A stretch of DNA of 47,699 nucleotides from Methylobacterium frigidaeris (GTDB taxonomy: Bacteria > Pseudomonadota > Alphaproteobacteria > Rhizobiales > Beijerinckiaceae). Numbering within the stretch: position 1 is the stretch's first letter; the number at the start of each line of letters is the position of its first letter. This document shows positions 8,391-16,021 of the stretch, piece by piece. The stretch lies in contig NZ_BPQJ01000049.1 in the NCBI RefSeq assembly GCF_022179185.1, forward strand, positions 1 through 47,699, in the 5' to 3' direction. Made by a program: the position numbers and the translations under genes. The notes under the pieces were generated by a model, which did not search any database, was not told the DNA's origin, and saw only the letters and a list, made by a program, of their open reading frames with translations.

Positions 8391-9368
8391 TCAGGAGCGG
8401 GCGCTGAGCCCGACGCCGAGCACGATCGCGGCGGCGCCGAGGATCAGGTCCGGGCCCGGGCTCTCGCGCAGGGCCGCCATGGAGAAGGCGAGTCCGGCGA
8501 CCGGCACCGCCAGCATCAGGGTCGACATCGCGCTCGCCGGCAGCCGGGCGCTCGCCGCGTTGACGGCGCAGAAGCAGAAGGCGGTGGCGACGGGGCCGAC
8601 GAAGGCGAGGCAGGCCCAGAGCGTGCCCGTGCCGTCGCCGGTGAACGGCCCCTCGACCACGCGGGCGAGCGGCGTCAGCACCGCCGCGGCGAGCAGCATC
8701 TGCCAGGGCGCGAGCCGGATCGCCGGGGAGGCCGCGCGGCCGTAGCGCAGGTGCAGGATGCACAGGGCCCAGGCGGCGGACGCGGCGAGCAGCATCGCGT
8801 TGGCGCCGACGATCGGCCCGTCCCGCCAGTCGATCGCGTGCGGGTTGAGCAGCGCGAGGACGCCGAGGCCAGCTAGGCCGATCCCGATCCAGCGCCGCCG
8901 CCCGATCCGCTCGCCGAACAGGAGGAGCGCGGCGGGCAGAACCCAGATCGGCGTGGTGTAGCTCAGGATCGCCGAGCGGCCGGCCGGCAGATGGGTCATC
9001 GCCACGGCGCCGAGAGCCGTGAACAGCATCATCTGCAGGAGGCCGATCGAGGCGACGACGGGCAGGTCGGCCCGCTCGGGCAGCCGCACTTCCCCACGCC
9101 AGGCCTGCCAGGCGAACAGGCAGGCCGCGCCCAAGGTGAATCGCGAGGCGGAGAACCAGAGCGGCGAGACGTGGCCGAGGCCCACCTTCATCACCGGCCA
9201 GTTGGCGCCCCAGAGCAGGATCGCGCCGCCGAGGAGGAGAGCGGGACCGTACCGGGCCCGCAGCCCGCCCGGTACCGGCCCCCCGGCGGCGGCACCGGAG
9301 GCGCCGTCGCGCGACGCGGCCGGGAGGACGGGGGAGGTGGGGCACGGGTCGATGGCTGAGGCGGACAT
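8391..9368 (-). CDS. EamA-family (DMT) transporter
   Basis: 325 residues with ten predicted membrane segments in two EamA repeats. The first repeat begins at GPALLLGGAILLWGANWPVMKVG, the second at GANAMLLAASAAWALCILHL (each written in part of its length). The P-x-W/K-x-G signature near the first helix and the short charged linkers are typical of drug/metabolite exporters. The start at 9368 gives a roughly 35-residue soluble N-terminus rich in Ala and Pro. An in-frame Met at 9545 is possible but adds non-family sequence. It is the first gene of the exporter/dehydrogenase/SMP-30/cupin operon, so it probably moves a substrate or product of those enzymes. The cargo is unknown. Confidence 0.88.
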   Translation of the reverse strand: MSASAIDPCPTSPVLPAASRDGASGAAAGGPVPGGLRARYGPALLLGGAILLWGANWPVMKVGLGHVSPLWFSASRFTLGAACLFAWQAWRGEVRLPERADLPVVASIGLLQMMLFTALGAVAMTHLPAGRSAILSYTTPIWVLPAALLLFGERIGRRRWIGIGLAGLGVLALLNPHAIDWRDGPIVGANAMLLAASAAWALCILHLRYGRAASPAIRLAPWQMLLAAAVLTPLARVVEGPFTGDGTGTLWACLAFVGPVATAFCFCAVNAASARLPASAMSTLMLAVPVAGLAFSMAALRESPGPDLILGAAAIVLGVGLSARS

Positions 9369-9611
9369 GACGGCCCTCGTCGGGGATGGCGGTCGTCGAT
9401 GTTCGGCGAGCCCGCCGACCTCGAGGGGCGGCGGTGTGTCGTCCGCGACGATCGGGACGAGGCGAGAATGCCGGCCCGGGATCAATCCGGTAAGCGCATA
9501 GTTCAAATCGCTATGATCGGATTTTCTTCTAAACCGGTCGTCCATCGGTGCAGCGCCGGTCGAGAACCGATCCGGCGTCCCGCCGGCTCGGGGTACGCTT
9601 TCGGCCCAGGC

Positions 9612-9872
9612 TCAACGCCGCTGCCCGCCCGTGCCCAGACGGGCCGGAGCGGTGTGCGCCAGGGGCCGGGCTGCCGAGCCCCCGAGAATCGTCGCGCCGG
9701 TCACGATGTCCGTCTCGCGCCCGCGCATCGCGCCGTCGCCGAGCAGGCCACCGGGGCCCTGGTCGGGCACCTCGATCCGCGCGCCCCACACGTCGATCGT
9801 GTGCGTCTGCTGCGCGAGAGCGCTGCCGTTCGCGGCGAGGAGGGCGGCCGCGACGATCAACCGGTACATCAT
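9612..9872 (-). CDS. Small secreted protein of unknown function
   Basis: 86 residues. MMYRLIVAAALLAANGSALA is a convincing Sec signal peptide with an ALA-Q cleavage site. The mature part begins QQTHTIDVWGARIEVPDQGP and contains GLLGDGAMRGRETDIVTGATILGG. It is Gly/Ala-rich and has no recognised domain. The second Met codon (9869) is an equally good start. It lies alone, 240 bases upstream of the EamA gene on the same strand. It is supported mainly by the signal peptide and strand-specific codon use, so it remains moderately uncertain. Confidence 0.5.
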   Translation of the reverse strand: MMYRLIVAAALLAANGSALAQQTHTIDVWGARIEVPDQGPGGLLGDGAMRGRETDIVTGATILGGSAARPLAHTAPARLGTGGQRR

Positions 9873-10041
9873 CTGACTATCTCCGATATTGCGCCGCCTG
9901 CCAGGTGCGGCGCCTATGTCGAATATAAATAATTGCCGCGATTAGCGTATCGCCAACGAATATATGTTGGCGCCTACTTTCATCTGTTCAGACCATACGA
10001 AGGTATGGGATCGGCGGAGATGTCGTGGCGTGCCATTCAGG

Positions 10042-10085
10042 GCTGAGACGAGTTCCGGACGATTCCTTCCAGAATTCGTCTCAGC
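10042..10085. repeat. Inverted repeat, 14-bp arms
   Basis: Left arm GCTGAGACGAGTTC (10042-10055) pairs with right arm GAATTCGTCTCAGC (10072-10085). Thirteen of 14 positions are complementary and the other can form G-U in RNA. The loop is 16 bases. No T-run follows, so a simple intrinsic terminator is not favoured. Confidence 0.6.
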
Positions 10086-10320
10086 AGCCCGCGCGGCGCC
10101 TGGCTGAAGCCGATTTCTACATTGCCAAGCAGTCAATCGGAAATCGCATGACCGGTGGAAAGACGATCCGCGCCTTTTTCGTCCGACATGCTGCCGCCTG
10201 TTTGATCAGCCCCGACAGAGCTGATGCCCTACGGGCGCGAGACGTAATCCGGAACCGCAGGAAGCAAATGACAAAGCGGGCAGCGCTCCGCCTAGTCATC
10301 GTCCACCTGATACCGCCGCG

Positions 10321-10344
10321 CCTTCGAACGGACGCGTTCGAAGG
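10321..10344. repeat. Inverted repeat, 9-bp arms
   Basis: CCTTCGAAC (10321-10329) and GTTCGAAGG (10336-10344) are perfectly complementary around a 6-base loop. It lies in the hairpin-rich gene-free region. Confidence 0.55.
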
Positions 10345-10392
10345 TGCCAGGCAAGCCCGAACGGGCGCCGGCGCTGATGCGCCGGTCGCCTT

Positions 10393-10412
10393 CGCATCGA
10401 CACGTCGATGCG
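10393..10412. repeat. Near-perfect palindrome, 9-bp arms
   Basis: CGCATCGAC (10393-10401) and GTCGATGCG (10404-10412) are complementary with only two bases between them, so this looks more like a protein-binding palindrome or cruciform than a normal RNA hairpin. Confidence 0.55.
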
Positions 10413-10513
10413 AGGGCGCCAGGGTATGGGTATGTGTTTGATGCAGCAACAAAGCCGGCATGCCTCTGCGTGCCAAGAACTCTCCCCATCACCGGCATGG
10501 GCCTCGGCGGGAA

Positions 10514-10598
10514 CCCGGGATCCATGACCGCGGACGTTCCGAGACACGACGACCGGGGTCTGCCTTATCCTGACCTGTCGGCGGTGATGGATCCCGGG
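10514..10598. repeat. Inverted repeat with 18-bp arms, likely dispersed intergenic element
   Basis: Left arm CCCGGGATCCATGACCGC (10514-10531) and right arm GCGGTGATGGATCCCGGG (10581-10598) match at 17 of 18 positions around a 49-base loop. Short elements with CCCGGGATCCATGACCGC-like ends are, as far as I recall, common between genes in Rhizobiales genomes. That it is dispersed here is inference from one copy. Confidence 0.6.
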
Positions 10599-10815
10599 AT
10601 CCGCTGCGCGACCCCGGCATGATGAACAGGGCGTCGATACTGGCCGAGTCGGTCAACCGGACCTCAGCCAATAACAAGATTTACATGAATGCCGATTTTG
10701 CCACGATAAGGTGCGAAAAAACAAGAATATAGACGGGCACGGCGTCGGCTTGCGAAACCGTGTCTGCTGCGTCTTGCGCCCCCCGCAGCGGACGGTCCCG
10801 CACTGTACGGACCGC

Positions 10816-11607
10816 TCAGCCGTGCAGGACGATCCCCTCCGGCGTCGTGTGGACCGAGCGGTCCACGGTCACGCCGAAGACCGATCCCCGGCCGCAGCGG
10901 GATTGCACGCCGATCGGGTGGCCGAGCGCCTGGGCGGTCTGGCGCACGATGTGGAGCCCGAGGCCGAGCCCGGCCCCGTCGCGGCGACCGGCTCGGTCGA
11001 AGGCCTCGAAGATGCCGGCGAGGCGCTCCGGCGCGATGCCCGGCCCGTCGTCGTGGATCTCGATCGCGATCCGGCCCCGCCGCCGGCGGCACCCGACGAC
11101 CACCCGGCCGCCCCGGCCCGCATACTTGACGGCGTTGCCGACGAGGTTGCGCAGGATCGTCGCGAGCATCGCGGCCTCGCTCTCCACTCGCAGCCCCGAG
11201 GGGCGCACCCGCAAGCGGACGCCGACCGCCTCGGCATAGGGCTGCCACTCCGCGGCGACCGCGGCGAGAAGGGGACCGAGGGGCACCGGACCGAGGCGCG
11301 GTGGCGCGTCGCCGACCTGGGACGTGCGGGCGAGGTCGTCGAGCTCGCGGCCAAGCCGCACCAGGGCGTCGCTGGCCAAGCCGAGCCGGGCGGCCGCCCG
11401 GGGCGCGACGCCGTCGGACATGGCGCGCTCGATGGCCATGAGGGCGACCTGGAGCGGCTGCTTGAGATCGTGCCCGGCCACGGCCAGGAGCCGGGCCATG
11501 GCGCTGCGGCCGGCCTCGGCACGGGTGAGGGCATCGCCACCTGCCGGAATCGCCACCATCGCTCCCATCCCCGCCGTCTCGACCGGCCCCGATCCGGGGC
11601 GCCGCAT
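10816..11607 (-). CDS. Histidine kinase without sensor domain
   Basis: 263 residues. The DHp phosphoacceptor motif is AGHDLKQPLQVALMAIERAM, with His at about residue 46. The ATPase domain has the N box NLVGNAVKYAGRGG, G1 DDGPGIAP, and G2 GAGLGLGLHIVRQ. There is no membrane segment and only about 30 residues before the DHp domain, so the kinase is cytoplasmic and must take its input from a partner. The start at 11607 (ATG) is one of several in-frame Met codons; the frame is open further upstream without resemblance. It lies 457 bases downstream of a lone receiver gene on the same strand, and this receiver and the FixJ-type regulator are candidate partners. Confidence 0.82.
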   Translation of the reverse strand: MRRPGSGPVETAGMGAMVAIPAGGDALTRAEAGRSAMARLLAVAGHDLKQPLQVALMAIERAMSDGVAPRAAARLGLASDALVRLGRELDDLARTSQVGDAPPRLGPVPLGPLLAAVAAEWQPYAEAVGVRLRVRPSGLRVESEAAMLATILRNLVGNAVKYAGRGGRVVVGCRRRRGRIAIEIHDDGPGIAPERLAGIFEAFDRAGRRDGAGLGLGLHIVRQTAQALGHPIGVQSRCGRGSVFGVTVDRSVHTTPEGIVLHG

Positions 11608-12064
11608 CCATGGGCCGGACCATGCATCGTGGCCGTAAGGAGCGAAATCATACGGAGGTTTGCCCCGGGGCGGTCGGAGACGTCGCAAGCCGCGACGACC
11701 CGAAGCGTCGGGTGTCGTCGGGCGCGGGCGTCCGCCAGCCTGTCCTGCGGTATGATGGAATTGTTCGCCGTCATCGTGACGACAGGTGGGCGTCTGACTG
11801 CCGGCCGTCCGCCGTTCGATCGTTCTGTCTCGCCCCCGACGACGACGAAGGCTCACCCCGATCGGGACGAGGTACGGAACGGGACGGCACCTGCTCTGCG
11901 CGCGTCTCCCGGTGGCGGCCGCCGGCGGCACAGGACATCCCGTCCGCCTACCGGTCCTCGGGGCGGCGAGCCGGGAGATGGGCCGGCCCCGGTCGTGCTG
12001 CGCCCGACCGGCTCGGCGCCCGCGGACCGCCTCGGGCGTGCGTCACCGAGATTGGATCGCCGGG
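11608..12064. other. Intergenic stretch without a supported gene
   Basis: 457 bases between the lone kinase and the CheY-like receiver. Open frames on both strands lack family resemblance; the kinase frame extends through much of it. Nothing clear was seen. Confidence 0.35.
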
Positions 12065-12454
12065 TCAGGACCCGACCGTGCCCTCGAGGCAGCGGATCAG
12101 GTCGTCGGCCGCGAGGGGCTTGCGCAGGAGGTCCCGCGCGCCGCCCGCGAGGGCGCGCCGACGGAGCGAGTCGTCGGACAAAGCCGTCATCATGATGATC
12201 GGCAGGGTGGGGCGGACCCGCCGCACGCGCTCCTGCAGCTCCAGGCCGTTGAGGCCCGGCATGTCGACATCGGTCAGGAGACAGGCCACGCGGCCGGTCG
12301 CCCCCGAGGCCAGGAACACCTCGGACGCCAGGAACGCCGTGCCCGAGTTGAACGCGACGGTATCGTAGCCCAGCGACTCGAGGAAGCCGGACGTCGCGTC
12401 CAGCACCGCCTCGTCGTCGTCGACGACTGCAACCGTTGTCTTCCCGACGGACAA
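12065..12454 (-). CDS. Single-domain response regulator (CheY-like receiver)
   Basis: 129 residues, a receiver domain only. Acidic pocket VVDDDEA at about residues 10-16, phosphoacceptor Asp in LLTDVDMPGLNGLEL near residue 61, the conserved Thr/Ser in IIMMTALSDD, and the Lys in LLRKPLAADD. It starts with TTG at 12454 and has AAGGG six bases upstream. No output domain is present, so it probably acts in a phosphorelay or through protein contacts. It lies 151 bases downstream of the FixJ-type regulator and upstream of the lone kinase on the same strand. Confidence 0.87.
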   Translation of the reverse strand: MSVGKTTVAVVDDDEAVLDATSGFLESLGYDTVAFNSGTAFLASEVFLASGATGRVACLLTDVDMPGLNGLELQERVRRVRPTLPIIMMTALSDDSLRRRALAGGARDLLRKPLAADDLIRCLEGTVGS

Positions 12455-12605
12455 GGGGCGCCCTTTCCGGTGCCCCGCGCGGGCACGCTCTCTCGCCCCT
12501 CAGATGAGCCGGCTGCCGCGTCGGCGGAATCATACGATGGTGTGGTACGACCCGATCGTCCGGCCCTCCGGCGGGCCGCACCGAACGCCGCCGGCCTCGG
12601 CGCGG

Positions 12606-13274
12606 TCAGCCGCCCGCCAGGGCCTTCAGCGCCTCGGCCTTGCGCACGAGGTCGGCGACGGAGCCTGCCTGCATCTTCCGCATGACGTTGCCGCGGTGGA
12701 TCTTCACCGTGATCTCGCTGATGCCGAGCGCGTGGGCGATCTGCTTGTTGAGCAGCCCCTCGACGACGTGCTGCATCACCTCGGCCTCCCGGGCGGTCAG
12801 GGTCGCGGCGAGCCCGGCGAGCTCGGCCGTGCCGGCGCTCTCGGCCCGCCGGGCCTTGTCCCGCTCGATCGCAACGGCGATCGCATCGAGCATGTCCTGG
12901 TCGCGGAACGGCTTGGTCAGGAAATCGAGCGCGCCGGCCTTCATCGCCCGGACGCTCATCGGGATGTCGCCGTGGCCGGTCATGAAGATGACCGGCAGGC
13001 GGCTGCCGGTCGCAGCGAGCCTCGACTGCAGGTCCAGCCCGCTCGCGCCGGGTAACCGGACATCGAGCACGAGGCAGCCCGGCCGGTCCGGCAGGCTCGC
13101 CGCGAGAAGGTCGCTGGTCGACCCGAACGCGATCGCGTCGAGACCGACCGACCGCAGCAGGTCCTGCAGCCCCTCACGGATCCCCTCGTCATCCTCGACG
13201 ATGACCACCAGCGGAGTTGTCGCGTCGGCGGCCGGCTTTGCCGACGCACCTCGAATGTTGCCTGCCACCGTCAT
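12606..13274 (-). CDS. FixJ/NarL-type response regulator (receiver plus LuxR HTH)
   Basis: 222 residues. The receiver has VIVEDDEGIREGL, phosphoacceptor Asp in LVLDVRLPGASGLDL, FMTGHGDIPM and LTKPFRDQDML, which is the FixJ subfamily pattern. The LuxR-type helix-turn-helix follows: LTAREAEVMQHVVEGLLNK, then QIAHALGISEITVKIHRGNV and KMQAGSVADLVRKAEAL. It starts at ATG 13274; an in-frame start 13 codons earlier is possible. It is divergent from the MFS-kinase fusion gene across a 243-base spacer. By analogy with FixL/FixJ-type pairs, this is the most likely partner of the fusion kinase. Downstream on the same strand lie the CheY-like receiver and the lone kinase. Confidence 0.9.
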   Translation of the reverse strand: MTVAGNIRGASAKPAADATTPLVVIVEDDEGIREGLQDLLRSVGLDAIAFGSTSDLLAASLPDRPGCLVLDVRLPGASGLDLQSRLAATGSRLPVIFMTGHGDIPMSVRAMKAGALDFLTKPFRDQDMLDAIAVAIERDKARRAESAGTAELAGLAATLTAREAEVMQHVVEGLLNKQIAHALGISEITVKIHRGNVMRKMQAGSVADLVRKAEALKALAGG

Positions 13275-13384
13275 CGACGAGCCCTCGCGTGCCTCTCCGG
13301 TCGGCGACCCCAATGGTCGTGCTTACAGGCTGCGTCGCCGGCCGATCAAGCGTCGCCAAGGGGGATGTGCACTGCAGCGAGGGC

Positions 13385-13401
13385 CTCGACGTATGGTCGA
13401 G
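13385..13401. promoter_or_regulatory. Palindrome in the divergent spacer, candidate operator
   Basis: CTCGAC-GTATG-GTCGAG: 6-bp perfect arms around a 5-base centre, midway between the FixJ-type regulator gene and the MFS-kinase gene. It is a candidate site for the regulator, but such short palindromes occur by chance in GC-rich DNA. Confidence 0.25.
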
Positions 13402-13517
13402 CTATGAGCTAACAACGACGCATGCCGTCAGGACGCCGTCGCTTGGCGCAGCGATCCCGGGCGAGGATCGCGCTGCCGGACGGCCCTGGCCAGGGACCGA
13501 AGGGACGAGGCGAGCGC

Positions 13518-16016
13518 ATGACGGTGTCGGTGAAGCCGGTTTCCGGACAGACCACGGCCCGGGTGCTCCTCGCCAGCCTGATCGGCACCACCGTCGAGTT
13601 CTACGACTTCTACATCTACGCGACCGCCGCGAGCCTGATCTTCGGGCCGCTGTTCTTCCCGGCCGCGCTGCAATCGGCCGAGCTGATCAGCGCCTATGCG
13701 AGCTTCGGCCTCGCCTTCGTGGCCCGGCCGATCGGGGGCGCGGTGTTCGGGCATTTCGGCGACCGCGTCGGGCGCAAGGCCACGCTCGTCGCCTCGCTCC
13801 TGCTGATGGGGCTCTCGACCTCGGCCATCGGCCTCCTGCCGACCTTCGCGCTGGCCGGCTGGCTCGCGCCCGTGCTGCTCTGCCTCCTGCGCTTCGGGCA
13901 GGGCCTGGCGCTCGGCGGCGAGTGGAGCGGTGCCGCCCTCCTGGCACTCGAGAACGCGCCGCCGGGCTGGCGGGCGCGCTACGCCATGTTCGCGCCGCTC
14001 GGTGCGCCTCTCGGCTTCTTCGTCGCCAACGGGCTTTTCCTGATCCTCACCCTGACGCTGACCCCGGAGCAATTCGCGGACTGGGGCTGGCGGGTGCCGT
14101 TCCTGCTCAGCGCCCCCCTGGTGTGGCTCGGGCTGTGGGTGCGCACCCATCTCGGCGAGACCGAGGAATTCACCGCCTCGCTCAAGGAGGCCAAGCCCCC
14201 GCGGGCGCCGCTCGTCGAGTTGCTGCGCCTGCATTCCGGCCAGGTCGTCGCCGGGATCTTCGGGGTGGTGGCCTGCTTCTCGCTGTTCTGGACCGCGACC
14301 GCCTTCGCGCTCGGCTACGGCACGACGATGCTCGGCCATTCCCGGGCCTCGTTCCTGGTGGTCGAGCTCGGCGCGATCCTGTTCATGGCCGCGGCGATCG
14401 TCACCGCGAGCTGGCTGTCCGACCGCATCGACCCGACCCGCGTCCTGATCGTCGGCTGCGCCGGGACCATCGTCTCCGGCATCCTGCTGGCGCCGATGCT
14501 CGGCAGCGGGTCCCTCGTCACCACCTTCGTGTTCCTCGCCTTCGCGCTCTGGGTGATGGGCTTCGTCAACGGGCCGCTCGGGGCCTGGCTGCCGAGCCTG
14601 TTCCCGCCGCGGGTGCGCTACTCCGGCACCTCGGTCGCCTTCAACGTCGGCGGCATCGTCGGCGGCGCGTTCTCGCCGATGATCGCGCAAGGACTCGCCG
14701 AGCAGAGCGGCCTGACCGCCGTGGGTTTCTACCTCGCCCTGACCGGCGGGATCAGCCTGATCGCCTTCGACGTGAGCGCCCGCCAGCGCGCCCTCGGGGC
14801 GCTCGCCCGCAGCGAGCGGCGCTACCGCTCGCTATTCGAGCAGACCCACGTCGCGCTGTGCGAGATCGACCTCGCCGCGGCGCACGAGCAGGCGGCCCCG
14901 CAGGGCGGGAACGTCATCGTGGCCGATCGTGCGCATCTCGCGGCCTGCGCGCGGCTCGTCACCCTGATCGACGCGAACGAGGCGACGGTGCAGCTCCTCG
15001 GCGGCGCCTCGCGGGAGGCGGTGCTCGGTCCGATCGACCGCTTCCTGCCGCCGGGCCACGACCTCCTGGAACCGCTCCTCGCACGGCTCGTCCACGGCAG
15101 CGGCCGGTTCGAGACGCAAACGCGGCTCGTCCGAGCCGACGGCCGGGAGGTCATCGTGATCCTGGTCATGGCGCTGCCCGACGAGCCCTCGGGCTACGAC
15201 CGGGTTCCATGCGCGATGATCGACGTGACCGAGCGCGAGCGCGCCAAGGAGGCGCTCCTCGCCGCGCAGAGCGAGCTCGCGCGGGCCGGACGGGTCGCGA
15301 CGGTGGGGGCGATCTCGGCCTCGATCGCCCACGAGGTCAACCAGCCGATCGGCGCGATGGTGATGAGCGCCGAGGCCTGCCTGCGCTGGCTCCGGCGCGA
15401 GACGCCGGACCTCGAGGCGGCCGCGCGAGCGGCCGAGCGGGCGGTGCGCGACGGCATGCGGGCGAGCCAGATCGTCCAGCGGACCCGGGAGCAGCTCCGG
15501 CGCGACCGGCGCGAGCCCGAGATCGTCGACCTGCGCCTCGTTCTCGCCGAGGCCGCGAGCCTCCTCGACCGCGAGATCTCCGCCGCCGCGGCGATGGTGC
15601 GCATGCACGTCTCGGTGCCGGAGGTCCGCGTCCTCGCCGACCGGGTCGAGCTGCAGCAGGTCGTCGTCAACCTGGTGACGAACGGCCTGCACGCGATGCG
15701 GGCAGTGCCGGAGGCCCGGCGGGAGCTTCGGATCGCGCTCTCCGCTCCGTCGCCGGACCGGGTCCGGCTGTCGGTGAGCGACCGCGGCACCGGCATCGCG
15801 CCCGACCAGCTCCCGAAGCTGTTCAGCCCGTTCTTCACCACCAAGCGCGACGGGATGGGAATCGGGCTGTCGATCTGCAAGGCCATCGTCGAGGCCCATG
15901 GCGGCACGCTCCGCGGCCGCAACAACGAGGATACAGGCGCGACCTTCGAGGTCGAGCTGCCGCTCTGCGACGGGGCCGGCGCCGCGGCGGCCGAGCCGGC
16001 CGCCGCGGAGGCCTGA
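13518..16016 (+). CDS. MFS transporter fused to a PAS-like region and a histidine kinase
   Basis: 832 residues in one uninterrupted frame. Residues about 1-430 are a full 12-helix MFS transporter of the metabolite:H+ symporter type (ProP/ShiA/KgtP-like): TTVEFYDFYIYATAA in helix 1, GGAVFGHFGDRVGRK in the loop 2-3 signature, and LRFGQGLALGGEWSGA in helix 4. Residues about 435-590 are a PAS-like region (RSERRYRSLFEQTHVALCE to VPCAMIDVTERERAK). The kinase core follows: GAISASIAHEVNQPIGAMV with phosphoacceptor His605, N box NLVTNGLHAM, G1 DRGTGIAPDQL, and FFTTKRDGMGIGLSICK. The C-terminus is Ala/Glu-rich. The start at 13518 directly precedes helix 1; an ATG at 13422 is possible. It is divergent from a FixJ-type regulator. 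The layout suggests substrate sensing coupled to transport, as in the SLC5-kinase CbrA, but with an MFS module. Confidence 0.92.
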   Translation: MTVSVKPVSGQTTARVLLASLIGTTVEFYDFYIYATAASLIFGPLFFPAALQSAELISAYASFGLAFVARPIGGAVFGHFGDRVGRKATLVASLLLMGLSTSAIGLLPTFALAGWLAPVLLCLLRFGQGLALGGEWSGAALLALENAPPGWRARYAMFAPLGAPLGFFVANGLFLILTLTLTPEQFADWGWRVPFLLSAPLVWLGLWVRTHLGETEEFTASLKEAKPPRAPLVELLRLHSGQVVAGIFGVVACFSLFWTATAFALGYGTTMLGHSRASFLVVELGAILFMAAAIVTASWLSDRIDPTRVLIVGCAGTIVSGILLAPMLGSGSLVTTFVFLAFALWVMGFVNGPLGAWLPSLFPPRVRYSGTSVAFNVGGIVGGAFSPMIAQGLAEQSGLTAVGFYLALTGGISLIAFDVSARQRALGALARSERRYRSLFEQTHVALCEIDLAAAHEQAAPQGGNVIVADRAHLAACARLVTLIDANEATVQLLGGASREAVLGPIDRFLPPGHDLLEPLLARLVHGSGRFETQTRLVRADGREVIVILVMALPDEPSGYDRVPCAMIDVTERERAKEALLAAQSELARAGRVATVGAISASIAHEVNQPIGAMVMSAEACLRWLRRETPDLEAAARAAERAVRDGMRASQIVQRTREQLRRDRREPEIVDLRLVLAEAASLLDREISAAAAMVRMHVSVPEVRVLADRVELQQVVVNLVTNGLHAMRAVPEARRELRIALSAPSPDRVRLSVSDRGTGIAPDQLPKLFSPFFTTKRDGMGIGLSICKAIVEAHGGTLRGRNNEDTGATFEVELPLCDGAGAAAAEPAAAEA

Positions 16017-16021
16017 GCGCT

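Larger units (their letters stand above)
9873..10815. other. Gene-free, hairpin-rich intergenic region
   Basis: 943 bases without a convincing gene. Frames here are short, overlapping on both strands and lack family resemblance. It holds at least four inverted repeats: 10042-10085, 10321-10344, 10393-10412 and 10514-10598. The left part up to about 9970 is unusually AT-rich for the window (AATATAAATAATTG region) and could hold a promoter. The repeats may be dispersed genomic repeats, RNA hairpins or both. Confidence 0.5.

Noticed and set aside
10025..10441. A 138-codon frame on + in the gene-free region
   Set aside because: No family resemblance, no ribosome-binding site, and it runs through two hairpins with several overlapping frames on the other strand.
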